Made by a program: the position numbers and the translations under genes. A stretch of DNA of 14,512 nt from DYIB01 sp049320945 (GTDB taxonomy: Bacteria; Pseudomonadota; Gammaproteobacteria; Burkholderiales; Rhodocyclaceae): positions 1 to 14,512 of the forward strand of contig JBMOQT010000062.1 of the NCBI GenBank assembly GCA_049320945.1, read 5' to 3'. Under the pieces are notes generated by a model. The model worked only from the letters and a program-made list of their open reading frames with translations, was not told where the DNA came from and did not search any database. Position 1 is the stretch's first letter; the number at the start of each line of letters is the position of its first letter. Shown one piece after another: positions 6,416 through 13,333 of this stretch.

Positions 6416-7663
6416 TCATCTCGGTGCCAGGGCCGGCGGCAGCAGCACCCACATGCGCCCCGACTGCTTCATGTTCCCCGCCAGGGCGCCCGCTTCCGGC
6501 CCCAGGCCCCAGAAGAAGTCGGCGCGCACCGGCCCCTTGATGGCCCCGCCCGTGTCCTGGGCCACCATGAGCTGGCGCAGGGGCTCGTCGGCTCCGGGCC
6601 GGGTGGTGTCCAGGTACACCGGCGCTCCCAGGGGCGTGGTGCGCGGATCGACCGCCAGGCTGCGCGCCGGCGTCAGGGGCACCCCCAGGGCACCCAGCGG
6701 CCCGGCGCTGTCGAGGGGAATGTCGCGGAAGAAGACGAAGCTCGGGTTGGTGTTGAGCAGCTCATCGAGCCTTTGGGGATTGGCCCTGGCCCAGGCCTTG
6801 ATGCCCTGCATGGACGCCTGCTCCGCCGGCAGCCCGCCGTTGTTGATGAGATAGCGCCCGACGGAGCGGTAGGGGTGGCCGTTCTGGTCGGCGTAGCCGA
6901 TGCGCACGCGGCTGCCGTCGGCCAGCTGGATCTGGCCCGAGCCCTGGATCTGCAGGAAGAACAGCTCGATCGGGTCCTCCACCCAGTAGAGCACCTTGTC
7001 CCTGAGCTGGGGCGCCCGCTGCTCCAGTTCGGCGCGGGAATAATAGGGCACCACCTTGCGCCCGTCCAGGCGGCCGCGCAGGCGCATGGCCTTCAGCTCG
7101 GGATAGAGCTCGCCCAGGTCGATCACCAGCAGGTCGTCGGGCACGCCATAGACCGGGTAGCGGTTCTTCCGGTCCCGGCTGCGCGCGCCCTTGAGCACCG
7201 GCTCGTAATAGCCGGTGATCAGGCCGTCGCGGCTGCCGTCGGGATTCACCAGCTGGAAGGGGGCGAACTCGGTTTCATAGAAGCGGCGCAGCGCCGCCTC
7301 GTCGGCGCCCTCCAGCTCCCGCGCCCGCTGGCACACGTGCAGCCAGGCGGGCCGCCTGGCCAGGGCCTTGCAGGATTCCAGAAAGGCAGCATGGGCCGGC
7401 CCCAGGCGCGCCTCGCGCCAGCCCGGCAGCTCCTCCCAGCGCGCCGGCTCGAGGGGCTTGGCCGGAGGCGGCGGCGGTGCCGGCGGCGTGGGGCACACCG
7501 GGCACGGCGCGCAGGCCGGGGCGGCCGGGCAGGCCTGAGGCGTCGGCGCCGGCGTCGTGGCGCAGGCGGACAGCAGCAGCGCCAGCAGGGCGGCCAGGAG
7601 GTGGTGGGCGAATCGGTGGTCCGGGCGCAGGAGGCGCCCGGCCAGAGCATGTAGCGACATCAT
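6416..7663 (-). CDS. mltA: Membrane-bound lytic murein transglycosylase A, lipoprotein
   Basis: Outer-membrane lipoprotein that cleaves peptidoglycan glycan strands to 1,6-anhydro-muropeptides. The N-terminus carries a signal peptide with lipobox LSAC (Cys34). Ala35 at +2 predicts sorting to the outer membrane. A Pro/Ala/Cys-rich linker (about 35-70) follows. The MltA domain has ITGYYEPVLKGARS, YYSRAELE, EDPIELFFLQIQGSGQ, and a C-terminal 3D domain with VAQDTGGAIKGPVRADFFWG. The aspartates there (D370, D382) belong to the family's conserved catalytic region. ATG at 7663 or the adjacent 7660 is chosen because it opens the signal peptide, although no strong ribosome binding site precedes it. 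Length is about 415 residues. It is divergent from the small membrane protein gene, with a 64-bp gap. Confidence 0.93.
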   Translation of the reverse strand: MMSLHALAGRLLRPDHRFAHHLLAALLALLLSACATTPAPTPQACPAAPACAPCPVCPTPPAPPPPPAKPLEPARWEELPGWREARLGPAHAAFLESCKALARRPAWLHVCQRARELEGADEAALRRFYETEFAPFQLVNPDGSRDGLITGYYEPVLKGARSRDRKNRYPVYGVPDDLLVIDLGELYPELKAMRLRGRLDGRKVVPYYSRAELEQRAPQLRDKVLYWVEDPIELFFLQIQGSGQIQLADGSRVRIGYADQNGHPYRSVGRYLINNGGLPAEQASMQGIKAWARANPQRLDELLNTNPSFVFFRDIPLDSAGPLGALGVPLTPARSLAVDPRTTPLGAPVYLDTTRPGADEPLRQLMVAQDTGGAIKGPVRADFFWGLGPEAGALAGNMKQSGRMWVLLPPALAPR

Positions 7664-7727
7664 TTTTGGTAAAGTCCCGCCTTTGTCCAAACGCGAAGTA
7701 TACGTTCCCCCGCTGGGACAACCGGAT

Positions 7728-7838
7728 ATGTGGATCATTCTGCTGGAAGCGGGCGTGGCCCTGGCCCTGCTGCTGCTGATCGTGTGGTGGACCTGGCCGC
7801 GCAGGCACAACAAGGAAAAGGAGGGCGGTGATGAGTGA
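7728..7838 (+). CDS. 36-residue single-pass membrane protein, unknown function
   Basis: Short gene reading MWIILLEAGVALALLLLIVW and then a charged tail (RRHNKEKEGGDE). One hydrophobic helix spans about residues 2-24, ending in tryptophans and followed by basic residues, which predicts an N-out, C-in orientation. It overlaps the DUF815 ATPase start by 8 bp (TGA at 7836-7838, next ATG at 7831), so translation is probably coupled. The frame is open further upstream, but the first ATG giving a sensible membrane protein is 7728. The ribosome binding site there is weak. No function is recognised. Membrane anchoring of the following ATPase is a guess from position and coupling. Confidence 0.65.
   Translation: MWIILLEAGVALALLLLIVWWTWPRRHNKEKEGGDE
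7820..7824 (+). promoter_or_regulatory. Ribosome binding site choosing the DUF815 start
   Basis: GGAGG lies 6 nt before ATG 7831 and inside the end of the small membrane protein gene. It favours ATG 7831 over the GTG at 7828. Confidence 0.75.
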
Positions 7839-8739
7839 TGTGCAGCGCCTGATCGCGCGCGCCGAAGCGCTGCTGGAGCGCATCGAGGGCCTGCTGCCGG
7901 CGTCGGCGCCGGAGCCGGACTGGCGCGCCGCGGTGGCCTTTCGCTGGCGCAAGCGCGGCGGGCGCGGCCACCTGGAGGCGGTGGCCCATCCCCATCGCAT
8001 CCGCCTGCAGGACCTGCGCGACATTGACGAGCAGAAGAGCCGCATCGACCAGAACACGCGCCAGTTCGTCGCCGGCCGCAGCGCCAACAACGTGCTGCTC
8101 ACGGGCGCCCGGGGCACCGGCAAGTCGTCCCTGGTGAAGGCCCTGCTCAACGAGTATGCGCCCCAGGGCCTGCGCCTGATCGAGGTGGACAAGAACGACC
8201 TGGTGGATCTGCCCGACATCGTCGAGCTGATCGACCGCCGCCCCGAGCGCTTCATCGTGTTCTGCGACGACCTGTCCTTCGAGTCCGGGGAGCCGGGCTA
8301 CAAGGCGCTCAAAAGCATCCTCGACGGCTCGGTGGCGAGCGCCCCGGACAACGTGCTGATCTATGCCACGTCCAACCGGCGCCACCTGATGCCCGAGTAT
8401 CTCCAGGAGAACCTGGACACCCACCGGGTGGGCGACGAGATCCATCCGGGCGAGGCGGTGGAGGAGAAGATCTCCCTGTCCGAGCGCTTCGGCCTGTGGC
8501 TGTCCTTCTATCCCTTCGACCAGGACGCCTATCTCGCCATCGCCAGCTACTGGCTGGCCGAGTTCGGCGTGCCCGCGGCGGAAATCGCCGCGGCGCGCGA
8601 GGCGGCGCTGCAATGGGCCCTGCTGCGCGGCTCGCGCAGCGGCCGCGTGGCCTGGCAGTTCGCGCGCGACTACGCCGGCCGTCATGCCCCGGCCAAGCCC
8701 CGGCGCAAGCCCGCCGCCCGTGCCCGGCAGCCGCGCTAG
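7831..8739 (+). CDS. AAA-type ATP-binding protein, DUF815 family
   Basis: P-loop ATPase of the DUF815 family, about 302 residues, predicted cytoplasmic, physiological role not established. Walker A is GARGTGKSS (92-100) and Walker B is FIVFCDDLSFE (141-151). A sensor-type segment ATSNRRHLMPEY follows at about 179-190. The C-terminal lid part contains ISLSERFGLWLSFYPFDQD. An N-terminal helical part (about 1-50) precedes the ATPase fold, and the protein ends in a basic tail (KPRRKPAARARQPR). It is coupled to the preceding membrane protein and followed 9 nt later by the Nudix fusion, so it is the middle gene of an operon. Confidence 0.88.
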   Translation: MSDVQRLIARAEALLERIEGLLPASAPEPDWRAAVAFRWRKRGGRGHLEAVAHPHRIRLQDLRDIDEQKSRIDQNTRQFVAGRSANNVLLTGARGTGKSSLVKALLNEYAPQGLRLIEVDKNDLVDLPDIVELIDRRPERFIVFCDDLSFESGEPGYKALKSILDGSVASAPDNVLIYATSNRRHLMPEYLQENLDTHRVGDEIHPGEAVEEKISLSERFGLWLSFYPFDQDAYLAIASYWLAEFGVPAAEIAAAREAALQWALLRGSRSGRVAWQFARDYAGRHAPAKPRRKPAARARQPR

Positions 8740-8748
8740 GGAACGGCC

Positions 8749-9693
8749 GTGGACCGGAAGATCGTCGACGTCGCCGCCGCCGTCCTGCTCCGCCCCGACG
8801 GCAGCTTCCTGCTGGGCCAGCGACCCGAGGGCACGGTCTATGCCGGCTACTGGGAATTTCCCGGCGGCAAGGTGGAACGGGGGGAAACGCCCTTGCATGC
8901 CCTGGTGCGCGAGCTGCGCGAGGAACTGGGCATCACCGTGGAGCAGGCCTATCCCTGGATCCTGCGCGAGTTCGTCTACCCCCACGCCCACGTGCGCCTG
9001 CACTTCTTCCGCGTCACCGCCTGGCACGGGGAGATCGACGATCTGCACCACAGCAGCCTCGCCTGGCAGCGGGTGGAGCACATTTCGGTCGCGCCCCTGC
9101 TGCCCGCCAACGCCCCGGTGCTGCGCGCCCTGGCCCTGCCTGACTTCTACGCCATCACCCATGCTGCCGGCATAGGCTGCGCGCAGCAGCTGCAGCGCCT
9201 GGAGCACGCCCTGCACCACGGCCTGCGCCTGGTGCAGCTGCGCGAGCCGGCCCTGGCCGGGCCCGAGCGCGACGAGTTCTACCGGGATGCGCTGCGCCTC
9301 GCCCTGAGCCACGGCGCGCGCGTGCTGGTGAGCGGCGACGCCGAACTGGCGCGGCGCCTGGGCGCCGACGGCGTGCACCTGCCCTCGGCCCAGCTCATGC
9401 GCCTGACGGAACGGCCCGCCCTGCCCCTGGTCGCCGCCTCCTGCCACGATGCCCGGGAACTGGCCCAGGCGGCAGCGCTGGAACTGGATTTCGTGGTGCT
9501 CGGCCCGGTGAAGGCCAGCGCCAGCCACGGCCATGCCCCGGGCATGGGCTGGGAGCGCTTCGCCGAGCTGGCGCGCGACTACCCCCTGCCGGTATTCGCC
9601 CTGGGGGGGCTACAGCGCGCCGACCTGGAGGACGCGTGGCGCGCCGGCGCCCACGGCGTGGCGGCCATCCGCGCCGCCTGGGGCTTGCTGTAA
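8749..9693 (+). CDS. Nudix (MutT-type) hydrolase fused to a ThiE/TenI-like domain
   Basis: A 314-residue fusion. The N-terminal half (about 1-130) is a Nudix hydrolase with a complete Nudix box: G40-KVERG-E46, seven residues, then R54-E-L-R-E-E-L-G-I62. It is the MutT type that removes oxidised dGTP from the nucleotide pool. The C-terminal half (about 132-314) is a TIM-barrel domain of the thiamine-phosphate synthase family (FYAITH, LVQLREPALAG, GADGVHLPSAQL, VVLGPVKASASHG, FALGGL). ThiE's usual HLGQEDL is replaced by HLPSAQL, so the barrel may not make thiamine phosphate. The start is GTG at 8749, with AGGGAA 5 nt upstream. This fusion is known in betaproteobacteria. The stop is only 3 nt from the convergent yacG stop. 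Confidence 0.88.
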   Translation: MDRKIVDVAAAVLLRPDGSFLLGQRPEGTVYAGYWEFPGGKVERGETPLHALVRELREELGITVEQAYPWILREFVYPHAHVRLHFFRVTAWHGEIDDLHHSSLAWQRVEHISVAPLLPANAPVLRALALPDFYAITHAAGIGCAQQLQRLEHALHHGLRLVQLREPALAGPERDEFYRDALRLALSHGARVLVSGDAELARRLGADGVHLPSAQLMRLTERPALPLVAASCHDARELAQAAALELDFVVLGPVKASASHGHAPGMGWERFAELARDYPLPVFALGGLQRADLEDAWRAGAHGVAAIRAAWGLL

Positions 9694-9696
9694 GCG

Positions 9697-9888
9697 TTAC
9701 TGCTCGCCCTCCGGCAGTTGGCCGCCGCCCGGCTGCTCGGGCACGCGGTACTCCTCCGCCGCCCAGGCGCCCAGATCGATCTTCTTGCAGCGCTCGGAGC
9801 AAAAGGGCCGGAAGGGGCTCTGGGGCCCCCACTCCACCGGCTTGCCGCAGGTGGGACAGGCGACGGTGCGGGGTTTGGTCTTTGCCAT
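9697..9888 (-). CDS. yacG: DNA gyrase inhibitor YacG, zinc-binding
   Basis: Small zinc protein of 63 residues; YacG in E. coli binds GyrB and blocks DNA binding by gyrase. The four zinc ligands are visible as CPTC at residues 9-12 and FCSERCKKIDLG, with cysteines spaced C-x2-C and C-x3-C. The family sequence RPFCSERCKKIDLGAWAAEEYRV is nearly canonical. ATG 9888 (MAKTKPRTV) is preferred; an in-frame GTG at 9906 would add six residues. Neither has a strong ribosome binding site. It follows the phzF-like gene by 24 nt and is probably its co-transcribed last gene. Confidence 0.93.
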   Translation of the reverse strand: MAKTKPRTVACPTCGKPVEWGPQSPFRPFCSERCKKIDLGAWAAEEYRVPEQPGGGQLPEGEQ

Positions 9889-9912
9889 GGCGGCATGGTA
9901 ACCCACGCCCGA

Positions 9913-10692
9913 TCAGAATTCGATCTCCCCTTCCAGGAACTTCACGGCCCGCCCGGCCAGCACCACCCGGTCGCCGCGCAGCTCGCACCACAGCTGGCCG
10001 CCGCGCCGGGACAGCTGCAGGGCGTGCAGGCGCGGCTTGCCCAGGCGCGCCGCCCAATAGGGTGTCAGCGCGCAGTGGGCCGAGCCGGTGACCGGGTCCT
10101 CGGGCACGCGCAGCCTGGGCGCGAAGAAGCGGCTGACGAAATCGGCACCGCCGCCCGGGGCGGTGACGATCACGCCGCGCCGGTCCAGGGTCGTCAGCCG
10201 GGCCTGGTCCGGCACCAGGTTGCGCACCTGGTCGGCGGAATCGAACACCGCTAGGTAGTCGGCGGCGGCCAGCACCTGGGTCGGTTGCCGCCCCAGGCCC
10301 TCCAGCAGCGCCACCGGGGCGGCGCAGGGCTGGGGCGGCTGGGCCGGGAAATCCATTTCGTACAGGTCGCCGCGCCGGCGCACCACCAGGTCGCCGCTGC
10401 GCGTCTCGAACACGATGGCAGGCTGGGCATAGCCCAGGCACTCATACAGTACATAGGCCGAGGCCAGGGTGGCGTGGCCGCACAGGTCCACCTCGGCTCC
10501 GGGCGTGAACCAGCGCAGCTGGAAGCCGCGCTCGGTAGACACGAAGAAGGCGGTCTCCGACAGGTTGTTCTCCTCTGCGATGGCCTGCAGCACCTGGTCG
10601 TCCAGCCAATAGGCCAGGGGGCACACGGCGGCGGGATTGCCGGCGAACGGCCGGTCGGCGAAAGCATCGATCTGGAACAGTCTCGTCTTCAT
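9913..10692 (-). CDS. PhzF-family isomerase/epimerase-like protein
   Basis: Protein of 259 residues with the PhzF two-domain fold. The family catalytic glutamate is E46 in NNLSETAFF. VDLCGHATLASAYV (about 68-81) and EDPVTGSAHCAL (about 198-209) are the glycine-rich loops closing the active site. PhzF itself isomerises a phenazine precursor, but no phenazine genes are seen, so only the family is called and the substrate is unknown. The ribosome binding site GGGGAAA lies in a small GGGG-AAA-CCCC hairpin directly before the ATG. It lies between the GNAT gene (123 bp upstream) and yacG (24 nt downstream) on the same strand. Confidence 0.88.
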   Translation of the reverse strand: MKTRLFQIDAFADRPFAGNPAAVCPLAYWLDDQVLQAIAEENNLSETAFFVSTERGFQLRWFTPGAEVDLCGHATLASAYVLYECLGYAQPAIVFETRSGDLVVRRRGDLYEMDFPAQPPQPCAAPVALLEGLGRQPTQVLAAADYLAVFDSADQVRNLVPDQARLTTLDRRGVIVTAPGGGADFVSRFFAPRLRVPEDPVTGSAHCALTPYWAARLGKPRLHALQLSRRGGQLWCELRGDRVVLAGRAVKFLEGEIEF

Positions 10693-10815
10693 TGGGGTTT
10701 CCCCGTGTAGTTATTCGCGCCCCGCCGGGGAGCGCCGCAAAGACGACTGCGACGGGCATGCCGTCCAGCCGCTGGAATACGGACAGCATACCTCTGGCCA
10801 GCGGCCGGGAGAACC
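10693..10815 (-). other. Spacer between GNAT and phzF-like genes with an open coding-like frame
   Basis: In this 123-bp spacer an ATG (10819-10817) overlaps the GNAT stop as ATGA and opens a frame starting MRFSRPLARGMLSVFQRLDG. Third positions are G/C-rich for about 34 codons, then the bias fades. The frame has no stop in the spacer and runs on out of frame inside the phzF-like gene. It could be a gene remnant or simply chance; I do not call it a gene. Confidence 0.3.
10717..10735 (-). terminator. GC-rich hairpin in the GNAT-phzF spacer
   Basis: GCGCCCC pairs with GGGG and GCGC around GCCG, with one bulged base (7-8 bp). No U tract follows on the minus strand, so it may attenuate rather than stop transcription from the GNAT gene. 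Confidence 0.25.
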
Positions 10816-11460
10816 TCATGCCGGCCGGGCGCCGCGCAACAGCATGCGGTAGAGCTTGCGCGCCCTGCCCTCGCCCGCCACCCCGTGCACCGCAGCCAGG
10901 GGCTTATGCACCCGCAGCAGGCGCGCATCGTCCGGATGCGGGCCGACGGCAAAGCCGCGGGAGCGCGCCAGGCGCACCATGGGCCGGTTCTCGGTCAGCG
11001 CGTCGGCCGCCAGGGCGGTGAACCCGGCGCGGCGCGCGAAGCATTCCAGGCGCTCCAGCAGCCAGCGGCCGACGCCGCGCCCCTGCCAGTCGTCGAGCAC
11101 CAGGGCGAACTCGCACTCGCCCTCCACGCCCGAGGCGGCGTACTCGGCCAGGCCGATCAGGCTGCGGCGTGCGCCCTCGCCGGCGAAGGCCAGCAGGGTC
11201 AGCGCCCGCTCGCCGGCGTGCAGCGTGCGCGCCAGCTGGTCCGGCGGCAGCTCGGCGACGCCGCTGAAATAGCGGAAGGAGCGCGTGCGCGGCGACAGGG
11301 CGCGCACGAATTCCTGGATCAGCCCGGCGTCGCCGGGGCTCACCGCGCGCAGGCTCCAGTCCGCAGGGATGTCCGGGCCGCGGCGGCGCGCGCAGGGATT
11401 CCCCCGCGGCCAGGCGGTGACCGCCCAGCGGCCCAGGCCCTGGAACAGTTCCTCGACCAC
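10816..11460 (-). CDS. GNAT-family N-acetyltransferase
   Basis: Protein of 214 residues with an acetyl-CoA-dependent GNAT domain at about 36-175. The pyrophosphate-binding motif A is DDWQGRGVGRWLLERL (Q126-G-R-G-V-G131), followed by the ENRPMVRLARSRGF element. The N-terminal part of the domain (LSPRTRSFRYFSGVAELPP) resembles the GNAT domains linked to protein acetylation (Pat-type) in my recollection, but the target is unknown. The start is GTG at 11460, with GGAGG 5 nt upstream. The upstream DUF2917 stop is 11 nt away, so the two form an operon. Confidence 0.85.
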   Translation of the reverse strand: MVEELFQGLGRWAVTAWPRGNPCARRRGPDIPADWSLRAVSPGDAGLIQEFVRALSPRTRSFRYFSGVAELPPDQLARTLHAGERALTLLAFAGEGARRSLIGLAEYAASGVEGECEFALVLDDWQGRGVGRWLLERLECFARRAGFTALAADALTENRPMVRLARSRGFAVGPHPDDARLLRVHKPLAAVHGVAGEGRARKLYRMLLRGARPA

Positions 11461-11471
11461 GGCCGCCTCCG

Positions 11472-11786
11472 TCAGCCAGCCAGGACGGGGCGCGGCAGCG
11501 GCCCGGTACGCGCCATGCCGCCGCAGCAGGGCGTCACGGCGAAGCGCGCCGGCCCCAGGGCGAACACGATGATGCGCCCCTTACCGCGCAGACCCATGGA
11601 CTGGCCCGCTTCGAGGATGTAGTCGCGCGGGTCGCCGTCGCGCGTGACCCACACCGTGCCGGCGCGACAGGCGAGACAGGACGACTCGCCCGCCTCCAGG
11701 GAGTAGGACTGGTGGTCGGCAAGGACGATTTCTCCGGCTGGCGGGATGGGCCTCGCCGTGCTAGGCTTCGTATGCTTCTTGAACAT
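11472..11786 (-). CDS. DUF2917 domain-containing protein
   Basis: Protein of 104 residues with a DUF2917 beta-rich domain: the characteristic run is GTVWVTRDGDPRDYILEAGQS, followed by GRIIVFALGPARF. The domain probably folds like a small cupin barrel, with no known reaction. Cysteines occur as CLAC and near the end as CC. The start ATG 11786 (MFKKHTKPS) is fixed by a perfect AGGAGG at 11792-11797, 5 nt upstream. It is divergent from a GcvA-like LysR gene 97 bp away, a common pairing that suggests LysR control. It is the first gene of the minus-strand block ending in yacG. Confidence 0.82.
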   Translation of the reverse strand: MFKKHTKPSTARPIPPAGEIVLADHQSYSLEAGESSCLACRAGTVWVTRDGDPRDYILEAGQSMGLRGKGRIIVFALGPARFAVTPCCGGMARTGPLPRPVLAG

Positions 11787-11807
11787 GCGCGCCTCCTGTC
11801 GGGCAAA

Positions 11808-11833
11808 TGCGTGAAGAACATTTTTCTCTCGCA
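11808..11833. promoter_or_regulatory. Candidate LysR operator in the divergent DUF2917/LysR promoter region
   Basis: An imperfect 26-bp palindrome runs from TGCGTGAA to TCTCTCGCA, with 9 of 13 positions symmetric. It lies between the divergent DUF2917 and LysR genes, where such a regulator normally binds. The call rests on position and symmetry only. Confidence 0.35.
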
Positions 11834-11883
11834 GGATGCCGCGCACAAACGAAATCTACGCAGTCTTTCCATGCGTGCCGCGC

Positions 11884-12837
11884 ATGAATAAGAAACACCG
11901 GGATTTCCCCTTCGAGTTCCTCCAGGGCTTCGAGAGCGCGGCGCGCCACCTGAGCTTCACGCGCGCCGCCGAGGAGCTCTACCTGACCCAGTCGGCGGTG
12001 AGCCGCCAGGTCTCGGCCATCGAATCCCACCTGGGCGTGCCCCTGTTCCTGCGCAAAAACCGCGCACTCGAGCTCACGGAGCACGGCCGGCGCCTGCAGG
12101 CCGCCGCCCAGGAAATGCTGCAGCGGATCAGCGCCGTGGCGGAGGGCATCCGCCGCAGCGGCGCCAAGCCGGTGGTCACCGTCACCATGCCCTTCGCCAT
12201 AGCCAGCCTGTGGCTGATACCGCGGCTGGGCCGCTTCCTGCAGGCGCACCCGGACATGGACGTGCGCCTCTCCGCCAACGACCGCATCGTGGATCTGGAA
12301 CGGGACAACGTGGACGTCGCCATCCGCTATTGCGCCGACAAGGATGCGCCCCCGGGTGCCGTCCGCCTGTTCGGCGACGCCGTGGTGGCGGTATGCAGCA
12401 AGAGCTATCTGAAGGCCCACCCCCTGCGCCATCCGCGCGATCTGGAGCGCCACGTGCTGCTCAAGTTCCAGGACGAAACCGGCTATCGCCACACCCAGCG
12501 CTGGGCCGCCTGGCTGGAATTCATGGGCGTGCCGCGGCTGCGCCCCGCGGCCGAGCTGCGCTTCAACCAGTACGAGCACGCCATCCAGGCGGCGGTGGAG
12601 GGCCAGGGCGTGGCCCTGGGGGTGGTGGCCGTGGTGGCCGACCTGGTCAAGTCCGGCCGCCTGGTGGTCGCATTCGACCAGCCCTTCGGCATAATGCACA
12701 GCTTCTACGTGATCACCGCAAGCCACGCCGCCGGGCGGCCGGAAGTGAAGGAATTCGTCGCCTGGCTGGCGAGCCAGGCGGAAACGCCAGCGGCGTCAGC
12801 GCCGGGCCAGGCCAAGCGGGCGCGCCGCGGCCATTAG
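11884..12837 (+). CDS. LysR-family transcriptional regulator, GcvA-like
   Basis: Protein of 317 residues. A winged helix-turn-helix lies at about 6-65 (FLQGFESAARHLSFTRAAEE, then LTQSAVSRQVSAIESHLGVPLF). A substrate-binding domain follows at about 90-300, with MPFAIASLWLIPRLGRF, the DVAIRYCADK element typical of the GcvA group, and EGQGVALGVVAVVADLV. ATG 11884 (MNKKHRDFP) is preferred because family N-termini begin just before this FxFLxGFE segment. An upstream in-frame ATG at 11836 would add 16 poorly conserved residues. Neither start has a good ribosome binding site. It probably controls the divergent DUF2917 operon and itself; the inducer is unknown. The stop codon overlaps that of the convergent thioesterase gene. 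Confidence 0.9.
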   Translation: MNKKHRDFPFEFLQGFESAARHLSFTRAAEELYLTQSAVSRQVSAIESHLGVPLFLRKNRALELTEHGRRLQAAAQEMLQRISAVAEGIRRSGAKPVVTVTMPFAIASLWLIPRLGRFLQAHPDMDVRLSANDRIVDLERDNVDVAIRYCADKDAPPGAVRLFGDAVVAVCSKSYLKAHPLRHPRDLERHVLLKFQDETGYRHTQRWAAWLEFMGVPRLRPAAELRFNQYEHAIQAAVEGQGVALGVVAVVADLVKSGRLVVAFDQPFGIMHSFYVITASHAAGRPEVKEFVAWLASQAETPAASAPGQAKRARRGH

Positions 12838-13238
12838 GCGTCGAGTATCAGTTGCGTCTGGGTGACCACCGCGCACAGCCTGCCTTCGGCCGACCTGATG
12901 GTGGTCTGCCACACCATGGTGGTCCTGCCCCGGTGCAGGGCGACACACTCGCCCACCACCTTGGTGTCGACCCGCGCGGCGCCAATGAACTTGGTGCTGG
13001 AGTCCGTCGTCGTTGTGCGCTTGCCCGCCGGCAGGTTCAGGAAGGTGCCGACCGCCCCCAGCGTGTCGGCGAAGGCCATGTAGGCGCCGCCGTGAAGGAT
13101 GCCGCCGCTGGTGCATAGGTTCGGGCGGACGGCCAGCTCGGCGACGACGCGCTCCGGCGCGACGTCAACGAGACGGACGCCCATGAGGCCCGGGAACAGG
13201 GGATCCAGGAGCCGTTGCAACGATTCGAGTGTGACCAT
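12834..13238 (-). CDS. PaaI-type hotdog-fold thioesterase
   Basis: Protein of 134 residues, hotdog fold, of the PaaI/YbgC-like acyl-CoA thioesterase group. The key segment is GGILHGGAYMAFADTLGAVG (about 45-64), where the HGG loop and following helix hold the active site. A DSSTKFIGAARV strand and the VVTQTQLI C-terminal strand complete the fold. AAGGAC lies about 6 nt before ATG 13238. The acyl-CoA substrate cannot be told. The stop overlaps that of the convergent LysR gene by 4 bp (TTAG). Confidence 0.87.
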   Translation of the reverse strand: MVTLESLQRLLDPLFPGLMGVRLVDVAPERVVAELAVRPNLCTSGGILHGGAYMAFADTLGAVGTFLNLPAGKRTTTTDSSTKFIGAARVDTKVVGECVALHRGRTTMVWQTTIRSAEGRLCAVVTQTQLILDA

Positions 13239-13270
13239 GCTGATGTCCTTGTATGCTCAACAACTTGTAG

Positions 13271-13288
13271 GTCGGACTTTAGTCCGAC
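13271..13288. repeat. REP-like intergenic hairpin
   Basis: GTCGGAC-TTTA-GTCCGAC is a perfect 7-bp inverted repeat with a 4-nt loop in the 95-bp gap between the thioesterase and UPF0158 genes. The context TAGGTCGGACTTTAGTCCGA is familiar to me as a dispersed intergenic repeat in proteobacteria. It could also end UPF0158 transcription, but no U tract follows. Confidence 0.5.
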
Positions 13289-13333
13289 AACGCCGCCTTC
13301 GCCGCAATTCAACGCCGGAAGCGCAAGATGAAG

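Noticed and set aside
7664..7727. Sigma-70 promoters in the mltA/small membrane protein divergent gap (TTGTCC, TATACG, TTGGAC).
   Set aside because: The spacings are wrong (about 10 nt between TTGTCC and TATACG). The gap must hold both promoters, but I cannot place either.
7735..9534. A 599-codon open frame on the minus strand opposite the DUF815 and Nudix-ThiE genes.
   Set aside because: It mirrors two clear genes with intact Walker and Nudix motifs, and its translation is low-complexity (His, Gln, Gly, Val-rich), as expected from antisense of GC-rich coding DNA.
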